The notes beneath the pieces were generated by a model. The model saw only the letters and a program-made list of their open reading frames with translations. It had not been told where the DNA came from and made no database searches. Shown piece after piece: positions 1 through 7,874 of a stretch of DNA of 17,297 nucleotides (position 1 is the stretch's first letter; every line of letters starts with the position of its first letter). Source of the DNA: HXMU1420-2 sp040830545 (GTDB taxonomy: Bacteria; Pseudomonadota; Alphaproteobacteria; Rhodobacterales; Rhodobacteraceae); contig JBFOMB010000017.1 of the NCBI GenBank assembly GCA_040830545.1, positions 1 through 17,297 of the forward strand, written 5' to 3'. A program made the position numbers and the translations under genes.

Positions 1-1176
1 GATCGGTATCCGCACCAGGTGTCCGGTGGTCAGTTGCAGCGGTGTATGACGGCGTTGGCCCTGTGCCCCGAACCTGATCTGGTGGTGTTCGACGAACCAA
101 CAACCGCGCTCGACGTGACCACCCAGATCGATGTCCTTATGGCGATCAAAGAGGCAATCGCCGACACGGGCGTCGCTGCGCTTTACATCACCCACGACCT
201 TGCTGTCGTGGCGCAGGCCAGCGACGACATCATGGTGTTGCGGATGGGTGATACGGTCGAATATGGCAGCACTGACCAGATCATCAATAACCCGCAAGAG
301 GACTATACCAAGGCTCTGGTTTCGGTGCGTTCGATTGAGCACGAGGAAAAACAGCCCACGCCGGAAGCGGTACTGAGCGTCGACGGCATCACCGCGCGCT
401 ACAAGGGACTGAACTTTGACGTGCTGCACAACGTCAATGTCGAGCTTCATCCGGGGCAGACGCTGGCGGTTGTGGGCGAATCCGGGTCTGGCAAGTCGAC
501 GCTGGCGCGGGTGATCACTGGTCTGTTGCCCCCGCGCGACGGTGAGATCACCTTTGCGGGGCGCAAGCTCAGCCGTGACCTCAAGGGCCGCTCGCGCGAG
601 GATTTGCGTGAGCTTCAGATGATCTACCAAATGGCTGATGTGGCGATGAACCCGCGTCAAACAGTTGGCACGATCATCGGTCGCCCTCTGGAGTTCTATT
701 TCGGAATGCGCGGCGCTGAAAAACGCAAGCGGGTTGTAGAATTGCTGGATGAGATCGAATTGGGCGAGAAGTTCATCGATCGCTATCCGGCGGAACTGTC
801 CGGCGGCCAGAAACAGCGTGTCTGTATTGCCCGGTCCCTGGCTGCCAAGCCCAAGATGATCATCTGTGATGAGGTCACCTCGGCCTTGGACCCGCTTGTG
901 GCTGACGGCATCCTGAAGCTGCTGATGGACCTGCAAAAGATAGAGGACGTGGCCTATCTGTTCATCACCCACGATTTGGCGACGGTACGCGCCATCAGCG
1001 ACAGTATCGCGGTGATGTATCAGGGCCGCGTGGTTCGCTATGGTCCCAAGTCACAGGTGCTGAGCCCGCCGTTTGACGACTATACCGACCTGTTGCTCAG
1101 TTCCGTGCCGGAGATGCATCTGGGCTGGCTGGAAGAGGTCGTTGCCCACCGCAAAATGGAAAGCGCCGGGAACTGA
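1..1176 (+). CDS. Peptide-type ABC transporter ATP-binding protein with two ATPase domains, 5' end missing
   Basis: The frame is open from base 1 to the TGA at 1174-1176 (391 residues seen), so the true start lies outside the window; the GTG at 19 is inside the first signature motif and is not a start. What remains of ATPase domain 1 is the signature SGGQLQR (residues 8-14), Walker B LVVFDEP (27-33) and the H-loop His65. A linker leads to a complete domain 2: Walker A GESGSGKST (159-167), Q-loop Gln210, signature LSGGQKQR (266-273), Walker B with D290/E291 and H-loop His324. Two fused ATPase domains with the x-NPRQTV segment are typical of the Dpp/Opp/nickel importer class (as in GsiA or YejF), which powers uptake of peptides or related solutes. 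The substrate cannot be read from the ATPase, and the permease and binding-protein genes are probably upstream, outside the window. Domain 2 has QMAD where QDP is usual after the Q-loop glutamine. Confidence 0.93.
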   Translation, partial: DRYPHQVSGGQLQRCMTALALCPEPDLVVFDEPTTALDVTTQIDVLMAIKEAIADTGVAALYITHDLAVVAQASDDIMVLRMGDTVEYGSTDQIINNPQEDYTKALVSVRSIEHEEKQPTPEAVLSVDGITARYKGLNFDVLHNVNVELHPGQTLAVVGESGSGKSTLARVITGLLPPRDGEITFAGRKLSRDLKGRSREDLRELQMIYQMADVAMNPRQTVGTIIGRPLEFYFGMRGAEKRKRVVELLDEIELGEKFIDRYPAELSGGQKQRVCIARSLAAKPKMIICDEVTSALDPLVADGILKLLMDLQKIEDVAYLFITHDLATVRAISDSIAVMYQGRVVRYGPKSQVLSPPFDDYTDLLLSSVPEMHLGWLEEVVAHRKMESAGN

Positions 1177-1195
1177 TCCCGACGCTTCAAAGATC

Positions 1196-1223
1196 AAACC
1201 GGCAGATCCTCTGCCGGTTTTTT
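1196..1223 (+). terminator. Rho-independent terminator after the ABC ATPase gene
   Basis: An 11-bp perfect stem (AAACCGGCAGA pairing with TCTGCCGGTTT) with a 3-nt TCC loop runs directly into a T tract on the + strand (1218-1223). It lies 20 nt after the ABC ATPase stop and just before the 3' end of the convergent thioredoxin-like gene. Read on the minus strand, the hairpin is followed by TTTGATCTTTG, so it may also work weakly in that direction. Confidence 0.9.
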
Positions 1224-1229
1224 CATGCC

Positions 1230-1730
1230 TCAGGCCGTTACACCGTATCGGTCATGGTGCGTCCTTAGGACCTGACGCAATTCGTCCCGATACCGCATCC
1301 CGTGCAGGGTCTGACGCAACTCTCCGTCGCCATCAAATAGCAGCAAGGTGACATGCGGAACGCCATGGCGATTGGCAAAGGTTGCACCTTCGGTCTGGCG
1401 GATATCAGCCACAAGGTAGACCAGATCACACTCTCCGAACTGCTTCATCGCGTTGCGGACTTCCTTTTGAAGCGCTGTGCAGGTCGGACACTGCGGGTCA
1501 TGCACCTGTACAATCACCGGCTTGCCCTGCCCGACACGGGTCAGGTCCTGTTCAGCCTGCATCGCACGCACAGACCGCATCATGAAAAAGCCGGCACCAC
1601 CTGCGGCGGCTATGCCAATCGCACCATTGCGCGCCAGCTTCAGGAACTGTCGCCGTGACTGCTCGGCTTTGGCCTCAGGTGTTTGCGCCTTCTTCTGCTG
1701 CGCCTTTTTTCGTTTTGAAAGTTTCGCCAT
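1230..1730 (-). CDS. Thioredoxin-like protein with twin-arginine signal or anchor segment
   Basis: A 166-residue protein. Residues 1-24 are rich in Lys, Gln and Ala. They are followed by SRRQFLK (25-31), which fits the Tat consensus, and then a small-residue hydrophobic stretch (about 36-50). The thioredoxin part follows: beta strand PVIVQVHDPQ, active-site motif CPTC (Cys81, Cys84) and GVPHVTL with the expected cis-proline (Pro125). The motif suggests a thiol-disulfide or reductase-like role outside the cytoplasm, but the partner is unknown. No clear AxA cleavage site follows the hydrophobic run, so it may stay membrane-anchored. The ATG at 1728-1730 is chosen because it is the start of the open frame and is preceded by a purine-rich GAGTGGGA. 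It stands alone, convergent with the ABC ATPase and divergent from the phosphatase gene. I see no convincing promoter in 1731-1908. The fold is secure; the function is not. Confidence 0.85.
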   Translation of the reverse strand: MAKLSKRKKAQQKKAQTPEAKAEQSRRQFLKLARNGAIGIAAAGGAGFFMMRSVRAMQAEQDLTRVGQGKPVIVQVHDPQCPTCTALQKEVRNAMKQFGECDLVYLVADIRQTEGATFANRHGVPHVTLLLFDGDGELRQTLHGMRYRDELRQVLRTHHDRYGVTA

Positions 1731-1908
1731 TGTCCCACTCGCGTCCCTGTCTCTGGCCCCAAGGATATGAGCAAACAGGACCCACCAGCTTCACATTTCC
1801 GCGACCAACGCCATGCTATTTTCGCGCGCAACAGATGTCGCAATTGGTACAGCCTAGTAACAGGCGACCTGCCAAAAGGGACGCAACACCTTAAGAAAGA
1901 CCACTGAC

Positions 1909-2745
1909 ATGAACCACAAACTACTGCTGATCATCCTCGACGGCGTTCCCTATCGCAATTTCCGCCGCTTGTTCGGCAATCTGGAAGGCTGGGTCGACAC
2001 TGGTGAGGCGCGGAGTTGGAAACTACGATCCGTCCTGCCCTCGACCTCGGCCAGTTGCTATGCCTCGATCCATACGGGCGTGACGCCGCAGGAACATGGC
2101 TGCACCGGCAATGGGAATGTCTTCCGCCTAGGCCACAAGGACGTGTTCAGCCAGGTTCGTGAGGCGGGCGGCGTGACCGGGGCCGTGACTCACAGTTTTT
2201 GGTCGCAATTCTTCAAGCGGCACCCCTTCGATTACGTACGCGATGTCGAATAAGATAAACCGGAGAGTAAAACGATCAATCATGGTCGGTTTCGCACCAT
2301 GACCGGCTATGGCAAAGCCAACCAAATGACGCCCTGTGACGTGGACCTGTTTGCCACACTGACAAACTTGTGCCTGCGGTTCGGGCTGGATTACGGCATT
2401 CTGCACACCAGCACGCTGGACAGTATGGGCCACCGTTTTTTTCACGATTGCGAGGAAATGGACCACGCCTGCTTCGTCATGGACGAGATGCTGGCTCCGT
2501 TCATCCCACGCTGGCGACAATTGGGGTATGAAGTCATCGTCACCGCAGATCACGGTCAGGACGAACGCGGCCACCATGGCGGACGCGGACCGTTGCAACA
2601 GGAAACAGCGCTATATTACTTCGGGGGTGCCGAAGGCCCCGAAGCAGATACGGTGATCGATCAGTTGCAACTTGCCCCGACGATCCTGACGCGGATGGGC
2701 GCACCTGTGGCCGATACGATGAAAGCTGCTCCGTTCCTGAAGTGA
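1909..2745 (+). pseudogene. Alkaline-phosphatase-superfamily phosphodiesterase interrupted by one in-frame stop
   Basis: One continuous frame of 279 codons holds a single internal TAA at 2251-2253 (codon 115). The first part (1909-2250) carries the N-terminal metal-binding Asp in LIILDGVP (Asp11) and the nucleophile region LPSTSASCYASIHTG (Ser/Thr 45-47). The second part resumes in the same frame and holds the other metal ligands: LDSMGH (Asp171, His175), TADHG (Asp214, His215) and GHHGG (His222/His223). These are the landmarks of nucleotide-pyrophosphatase/phosphodiesterase-type enzymes, so neither half alone should be active. The frame does not shift across the stop: ...RDVE, stop, DKPES..INHGRF.... 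A single base change from a Tyr codon (TAT or TAC) would make the TAA. An internal ATG at 2299 has no good ribosome binding site. This may be a recent pseudogene, a sequencing error, or less likely a readthrough product. The 3' end is 4 nt from the end of the convergent hydrolase gene. Confidence 0.85.
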
Positions 2746-2749
2746 CCGA

Positions 2750-3673
2750 TCAGTCGTAGGGCCAGATGTTCTGGCCCAGCGCCTCAATCGCAACCGAGAT
2801 GCGCTCGAAACTGTCGGCGGCACGTTTCACGCCGGTCCGAGCGCGCAGGTATCCGTGAACAAGGCCAGGCTCGTTGATCCAATGGGCCTGCCCGCCCGCT
2901 GCATTGATCTGTTCGCAATAAACCGCACCATCGTCGCGCAAGGGGTCACAATCCGCAGTCACAACCACCGTCGGTGGCAGACCCGAGAAATCCGTATCGC
3001 ACAAAGGCGCAAAGGTCGGATCGTTTTGCGGCACCTGCCCGTTGCAGCGGACTTTTTCATAAAACAGGATTTCTTCTCGGGTCAGCAATGGCGCTTGGGC
3101 GTGTTCCACATACGAGCCTTTGGACGTATCGCCACCCAATCCGGGATAGATGAGGACCTGCCCCAGCAGGTTTTCAATCTTTCCGCGCCCATACTGAGCT
3201 ACGGCCGCCGCCAGATTCCCTCCCGCGCTGTCGCCAGCCAGAACGAAAGGGTCTTTGAACTCCTGCGCCGCCCAATTTGTCGCGGTCCAACTGTCCTGAA
3301 ACTGCGCGGGATGCACATGTTCGGGACACAGGCGATAGTCCACGGCGACCACCCTGTATCCGGTCTGCGCGCAAATTTCGGCGCAGACATCGTCATGGCT
3401 GTCCAACCCCCCGACAACAAACCCGCCGCCGTGGAAATAGACAACTGTCCGTGTCGGATCACCGGCCGTGTAAACGCGAACAGGCACGCCATCAGCGTGC
3501 CTGTCCTCCGTTTCAACAACCTCAGGTCGCGGCTGGCGAAAGTCCCGGCACATCGCGTCATAAACGCGACGCTGTTCGTCGATCGACATCTCGACCGCAT
3601 CATCCGGATAGCTTTCTGCCGTTCGTCTTATGAACGCCCAGGTTTCTTCATCAATCAGGCGTTCATAGTCCAT
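2750..3673 (-). CDS. Alpha/beta hydrolase, hormone-sensitive-lipase type esterase
   Basis: A 307-residue protein with the full HSL (esterase family IV) signature: oxyanion-hole motif HGGGF (81-85), nucleophile elbow GDSAGG (147-152, Ser149), Asp243 in DCDPLRDD and His273 in LVHGY. It probably hydrolyses short- to medium-chain carboxylic esters in the cytoplasm, since there is no signal peptide. The ATG at 3671-3673 is fixed by a strong AGGAGG six or so bases upstream, lying in the 12-nt gap after the acyl-CoA synthetase stop, so the two genes are almost certainly one transcript with the synthetase first. The pairing suggests release of an acid from an ester followed by CoA activation, but the substrate is not identifiable. 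No hairpin separates its 3' end from the convergent phosphatase gene. Confidence 0.9.
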   Translation of the reverse strand: MDYERLIDEETWAFIRRTAESYPDDAVEMSIDEQRRVYDAMCRDFRQPRPEVVETEDRHADGVPVRVYTAGDPTRTVVYFHGGGFVVGGLDSHDDVCAEICAQTGYRVVAVDYRLCPEHVHPAQFQDSWTATNWAAQEFKDPFVLAGDSAGGNLAAAVAQYGRGKIENLLGQVLIYPGLGGDTSKGSYVEHAQAPLLTREEILFYEKVRCNGQVPQNDPTFAPLCDTDFSGLPPTVVVTADCDPLRDDGAVYCEQINAAGGQAHWINEPGLVHGYLRARTGVKRAADSFERISVAIEALGQNIWPYD

Positions 3674-3685
3674 TTTGCCTCCTGG

Positions 3686-5575
3686 TCAGGCAGCCCACTC
3701 CCACGGCCGGGTGAAGGTTCCCAGCACCTTGTTGACATCCTCTTCCGAAGCGCCATTGGCGTCAAGCTGCGCGACCAGTCCGCGTTTCTTGTCGTCGATC
3801 ACCGAAACCGTCCTGGCTGCAACGTCCGACTTTTCCAGCGCCGCGTTATAGATCCGAATGATGGCGTCCTTGCGCAGGTCCGGCTTAAAGACCTTTCCGA
3901 CCGCGGTTTTTGGCAGTTCGTCCAAAATCGTCAGATGCTTTGGTTGCGCCGCGCGTTCGTGAATGTGGACCGAGCAGTACTCCATCAGCTCTGCTTCGGT
4001 GGCCGAGGCACCGTCGACCAGTTCGACATAGACGCAGGGAACCTCACCAGCGTGGGAATCCGGCTGACCGATAGCTCCAGCAAAGGCCACCGCATCGTGG
4101 CCCAGCAGGGCCTCTTCGATTTCGGCCGGGTCGATATTGTGACCGCCACGAATGATCAGGTCCTTGGCGCGACCGGTGATCCACAGATACCCTTCCTCGT
4201 CAAAGCGACCGAGGTCGCCTGTCCGCAGGTATTTGTCAAAGTGGTACAGGCCTTCGTTCTTTTCGGCCTCGGTATAGGTGTGGCCTGCGAAGACGCCCGG
4301 GTTCGAGATACAAATCTCGCCGATCTCATCCGTACCGCATTCTTTCGGCCCATCCGGGCCGTCCATCAGGATTTTGACATCCGTATAAGGGAACGGAATA
4401 CCGATCGAGCCGATCTTTTTCTCGCCATCCACCGGGTTGCAGGACACCAGACAGGTCGCCTCGGTCAGGCCATAGCCCTCGACGATGGTCACGCCTGTTG
4501 AGTCCTCAAAGCGGCGGAACAGTTCGACCGGCAGCGGAGCCGAGCCCGAAAAGGCCGTTTTCACGGTCGAGATATCCGCATCCACCGGACGCTGCATCTT
4601 GGCGGCAATCGCGGTGGGAACAGTGATGATGAAAGAGACCTTCCAGCGTTCGATCAGCTTCCAGAAGTTGTCGAACACACCGTCGCCGCGATAGCCCTGC
4701 GGCGTCGGAAAGATCACATGCGCGCCAGACGTCACGGCGGCCATGACGATCACATGGACAGCAAAGACGTGGAACATGGGCAGCGGGCACATGATGACGT
4801 CTTCTTCGGTGAACAGGAGCGTATTCCCCAGCCAGCCATTGTAGATCAGGCCGGAATACTTGTGCTGCGCCACTTTGGGCATACCCGTGGTTCCACCGGT
4901 GTGGAAATAGCACGCTACGCGATCTTCCTTGCTGTCCTCGAAGGCCAAGGTGGTCGGCTGCTTTTTCAATTCACGGTTAAAGTTCTTGTAGTCCGCGTGG
5001 GCCAGATGCTCTTTGTCTTCCATCTTGGGACGCACCAGCGGCACGATCCAGGATTTCGGCGGGGTCAGATACCGGTTCAGGTCGATCTCAAGAACGGTTT
5101 TGACGCCGGGGGCATGGCGCACGGCTTCGGCCACTTTCTGGGCCACATCTGTCTTGGGGAACGGTCTTAGCGTGACCACAACCTTTGCCCCGGTCTCGCG
5201 CAGAATGGCGGCGATCTGTTCGGGCTCCAGCAACGGGTTGATTGGGTTGACGATCCCGGCGATCGCGCCACCCATCATAGTGATCAGCGTCTCGTTACTG
5301 TTGGGCAGCACATAAGCCACCACATCCTTTTCACCGACGCCCAGCGACCGGAACAGGTTGGCAGCCTGATTGACCTTACCCAGCAACTCGGACCACGTCA
5401 GCGTCTCGGCCTTGTCCATGGGACCCGAGAAAATCTGAAAGCTGACAGCGTTGCTGTTCGGGTGTTTTTCAGCTGTGCGCGATAGCAACTGGTGGAATGT
5501 AACCGGAACGTCGCGGTCCTCCCACGGCATCTCCTGTTCCATTCTTGCCTTGTCTTCAAGTCCCACAAAGGCCAT
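3686..5575 (-). CDS. AMP-forming acyl-CoA synthetase
   Basis: A 629-residue member of the adenylate-forming (ANL) superfamily, which activates a carboxylic acid with ATP to an acyl-AMP and then to acyl-CoA. Motifs in order: phosphate-binding loop YFHTGGTTGMPK (about 224-235), GYGLTEAT (core A5), RTGDLGRFDEEGYLWITGR (A7/A8 hinge) and the C-terminal catalytic lysine in PKTAVGKVFKP (Lys561). Length is in the normal range for fatty-acyl or related CoA ligases. The start at 5575 is supported by GGGAGGAG about 5 nt upstream on the minus strand. It is the first gene of a two-gene unit with the HSL-type hydrolase. The 159 bp upstream (5576-5734) hold no promoter I could call with confidence. Acid specificity cannot be deduced; a fatty or other hydrophobic acid is most likely. 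Confidence 0.92.
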   Translation of the reverse strand: MAFVGLEDKARMEQEMPWEDRDVPVTFHQLLSRTAEKHPNSNAVSFQIFSGPMDKAETLTWSELLGKVNQAANLFRSLGVGEKDVVAYVLPNSNETLITMMGGAIAGIVNPINPLLEPEQIAAILRETGAKVVVTLRPFPKTDVAQKVAEAVRHAPGVKTVLEIDLNRYLTPPKSWIVPLVRPKMEDKEHLAHADYKNFNRELKKQPTTLAFEDSKEDRVACYFHTGGTTGMPKVAQHKYSGLIYNGWLGNTLLFTEEDVIMCPLPMFHVFAVHVIVMAAVTSGAHVIFPTPQGYRGDGVFDNFWKLIERWKVSFIITVPTAIAAKMQRPVDADISTVKTAFSGSAPLPVELFRRFEDSTGVTIVEGYGLTEATCLVSCNPVDGEKKIGSIGIPFPYTDVKILMDGPDGPKECGTDEIGEICISNPGVFAGHTYTEAEKNEGLYHFDKYLRTGDLGRFDEEGYLWITGRAKDLIIRGGHNIDPAEIEEALLGHDAVAFAGAIGQPDSHAGEVPCVYVELVDGASATEAELMEYCSVHIHERAAQPKHLTILDELPKTAVGKVFKPDLRKDAIIRIYNAALEKSDVAARTVSVIDDKKRGLVAQLDANGASEEDVNKVLGTFTRPWEWAA

Positions 5576-5734
5576 GTGGCTCCTCCCTTTATCTATCCCG
5601 TGTCAGGCACAGGTTTTTGCATTCATCGCCAAGATGGAAGCAAAACTGCGCACGATCAAGAAAGGGCTTAGCCGTGAAGCCAACAAAGGGGTAGAATTAC
5701 GCTACGGAGCAAATGAATTTGCCCCAGCGTCACA

Positions 5735-7555
5735 TCACTCGGCCGCTATTCCGTCGGTGAATTGCAGACGGGCCAGACGGGCATACAAGCCGTCCTGTGC
5801 CACAAGATCGTCATGGGTGCCCTGCGCCACGATTTGCCCGGCTTCCATAACCACGATGCGGTCGGCCTTTTTAACCGTTGCCAGCCTGTGTGCAACGATC
5901 AGCGTGGTGCGCCCGGCGCGCATCTGATCGACCGCCCCCTGCACCGCGCGTTCACTTTCGGCATCCAGAGCCGAGGTTGCCTCGTCCAACAAAAGAACCG
6001 GCGCGTCGCGCAGGATGGCACGGGCAATGGCGATGCGTTGTTTTTGCCCGCCAGACAGCATTACGCCACGTTCGCCAACAAAGCTGTCATAGCCTTCGGG
6101 CAGAGCCGAGATAAAGTCATGCGCAGCTGCGGCGCGGGCTGCGGCCTCAACCTCGGCATCGGTGGCGTCCAGACGGCCAAAGCGAATGTTCTCGCGGGCC
6201 GACGCGGCAAAAATCACCGGGTCCTGTGGCACCAGCGCCATGTGGCGGCGGAAATCGGCCCGATCAACCTCGCGCAGATCGACGCCGTCCAGACTGACAT
6301 GTCCCGATGCGGGGTCATAAAACCGCTGGATCATCTGAATGACGGTGGTCTTGCCAGCCCCCGAGGGGCCGACAAAGGCTACGGTTTCGCCGGGATTGAC
6401 CTGTAGACTCAGATGCTCCAGCGCCACGATGTCCGGCCGCGATGGATAGCGGAAGGTCACATCGTCAAATCGAATCTCGCCGCGAACCGGTGTGGGCAGC
6501 GATTTGGCCCGGGCCGGGTCCTTGACCATATCCTGGGCGTTCAACAGCTCGACCAGACGCTCAGTGGCACCGGCGGCGCGCTGCAGTTCGCTCCAGATTT
6601 CTGACAAGGCCGCAACCGAGCCAGCCATGATGATCGAATAGATCACGAATTGAATCAGAACGCCTTCGGACATTTCGCCGTTACGGACGTCATTCGCCCC
6701 CATCCACAGCACTCCGACGATGCCCGAGAACACAAGGAAGATCACGATGACCGTCAGAACAGCGCGGGTTTGAATACGCCGCAGCGAGACAACATAAGAC
6801 GTTTCGGTCATGTCACCGAATTGCTTGCGGCTGGCCTGTTCATGGGTGAAGGCCTGAACCGTTTGTACCGCACCCAATGCCTCACCGGCGTTGCCGGATG
6901 AGGCGGCGATCCAGTCCTGATTTTCCCGGCTGATCACCCGTAGACGCCGGCCCAGAACCAGAATCGGCACAACCACCAGCGGGATCAGCAACAGAACCAT
7001 GCCGGTCAGTTTGGCCGAGGTCAGCAACATCAGGACCAACCCACCGATGAACAACAGCATATTGCGCAGCGCGATGGAAACGGATGAGCCTAGAACCGAC
7101 TGAATCAAGGTCGTGTCGGTGGTGATACGGCTCAGGACCTCTCCGGTCATGATGCGTTCATAGAACTCGGGACTCATGCCGATAACGCGGTCGAACACGG
7201 CTTTGCGGATATCGGCCACCACGCGTTCGCCCAGCCGGGTCACAAGCGCATACCGCAGCCCTGTTCCCACGGCCAAAACGGCGGCGATGCCAAGAGCGGC
7301 AAGAAAGTACCACTCCAGCAAAGCGCCATCTTCGATGCGGAAGTTGTCGACAACGCGACGCACGGCCAAGGGCAACGCCAAAGTCATGCTGGCCGTCAGG
7401 ACCAATGCAATCGTCGCGCCCGCCATCAGCATCCGGTATGGGCGCATAAACGGCCACAGCGAGGCCAGAACGCCAATCTTCTTGGACTTGGCACGCTCTT
7501 CGTTTGCACCAGGAGCGGGTTGCTGAGTTGGACTGGCTGAGGCGGTTCTTGCCAT
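5735..7555 (-). CDS. ABC half-transporter, exporter type (membrane domain fused to ATPase domain)
   Basis: A 606-residue protein with a type-I exporter membrane domain (about residues 30-320, with hydrophobic segments near 45-63, 82-100, 163-180, 185-202, 265-285 and 298-318) and a C-terminal ATPase domain. The ATPase has Walker A GPSGAGKTT (396-404), Q-loop Gln444 in LVPQDPVIF, signature LSGGQKQR (500-507), Walker B LLLDEA (521-526) and H-loop His556. The layout matches MsbA/BmrA-like homodimeric exporters of lipids or hydrophobic drugs; the substrate is unknown. The start is the only one available: an in-frame TAA lies 12 nt upstream of the ATG at 7553-7555, next to a weak AAGGG ribosome binding site. 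The gene sits downstream of tRNA-Gly on the same strand and has no obvious operon partner. Its 3' side has only a weak 5-bp hairpin. Confidence 0.92.
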   Translation of the reverse strand: MARTASASPTQQPAPGANEERAKSKKIGVLASLWPFMRPYRMLMAGATIALVLTASMTLALPLAVRRVVDNFRIEDGALLEWYFLAALGIAAVLAVGTGLRYALVTRLGERVVADIRKAVFDRVIGMSPEFYERIMTGEVLSRITTDTTLIQSVLGSSVSIALRNMLLFIGGLVLMLLTSAKLTGMVLLLIPLVVVPILVLGRRLRVISRENQDWIAASSGNAGEALGAVQTVQAFTHEQASRKQFGDMTETSYVVSLRRIQTRAVLTVIVIFLVFSGIVGVLWMGANDVRNGEMSEGVLIQFVIYSIIMAGSVAALSEIWSELQRAAGATERLVELLNAQDMVKDPARAKSLPTPVRGEIRFDDVTFRYPSRPDIVALEHLSLQVNPGETVAFVGPSGAGKTTVIQMIQRFYDPASGHVSLDGVDLREVDRADFRRHMALVPQDPVIFAASARENIRFGRLDATDAEVEAAARAAAAHDFISALPEGYDSFVGERGVMLSGGQKQRIAIARAILRDAPVLLLDEATSALDAESERAVQGAVDQMRAGRTTLIVAHRLATVKKADRIVVMEAGQIVAQGTHDDLVAQDGLYARLARLQFTDGIAAE

Positions 7556-7683
7556 GCTTGGCCCTTAACTTCTGTTGACTTTCAGGTTGACGTTTCTTGG
7601 CCGCAGCGGAAGGCGGGGTCAAGCTTGGCGACGCAAATTGGGCACCGTTCAGGGCCATTTGACGCAGAATTTCGGGGCTGATC

Positions 7684-7758
<75 letters not shown>

Positions 7759-7770
7759 TCAGCGCAGGTC

Positions 7771-7799
7771 GGTTTAAGGGATGCGTGTGGTGTCGTCAA
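7771..7799 (-). promoter_or_regulatory. Predicted sigma-70 promoter of tRNA-Gly
   Basis: On the minus strand a -35 element TTGACG (7799-7794, 5 of 6 to consensus) is followed after 17 nt by TAAACC (7776-7771), with TTAAAC one base upstream as the alternative -10. Initiation would fall a few nucleotides before the mature tRNA 5' end at 7758, which is the usual geometry for a tRNA promoter. The -10 match is modest. Confidence 0.6.
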
Positions 7800-7874
7800 G
7801 CATCGTTCGACAGCGAATTTCAATTTCTGCGCGCATTGTTTCGGGGTGTCGGTGGTACCCTTAAACGGCTGGCC

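Noticed and set aside
1731..1908. Promoter candidates between the thioredoxin-like and phosphodiesterase genes
   Set aside because: Possible -35/-10 pairs on both strands have poor matches or 18-21 nt spacing; none can be called.
2299..2745. Second half of the phosphodiesterase as an independent gene
   Set aside because: Same frame as the first half, no ribosome binding site before the ATG, and it lacks the nucleophile needed by the family.
2855..4501. 548-codon open frame on the + strand
   Set aside because: It lies antisense to the acyl-CoA synthetase and hydrolase genes, both with full motif sets and good ribosome binding sites. Its translation shows no recognisable domain and it follows from codon bias in high-GC DNA.
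5665..5681. Possible terminator between the ABC exporter and acyl-CoA synthetase genes
   Set aside because: The stem is only 5 bp and is followed on the minus strand by CTTTCTTG rather than a T tract.
7158..7658. 166-codon - strand open frame beginning before the ABC exporter start
   Set aside because: It is out of frame with the exporter, overlaps its membrane-domain coding region and has no ribosome binding site or known motif.
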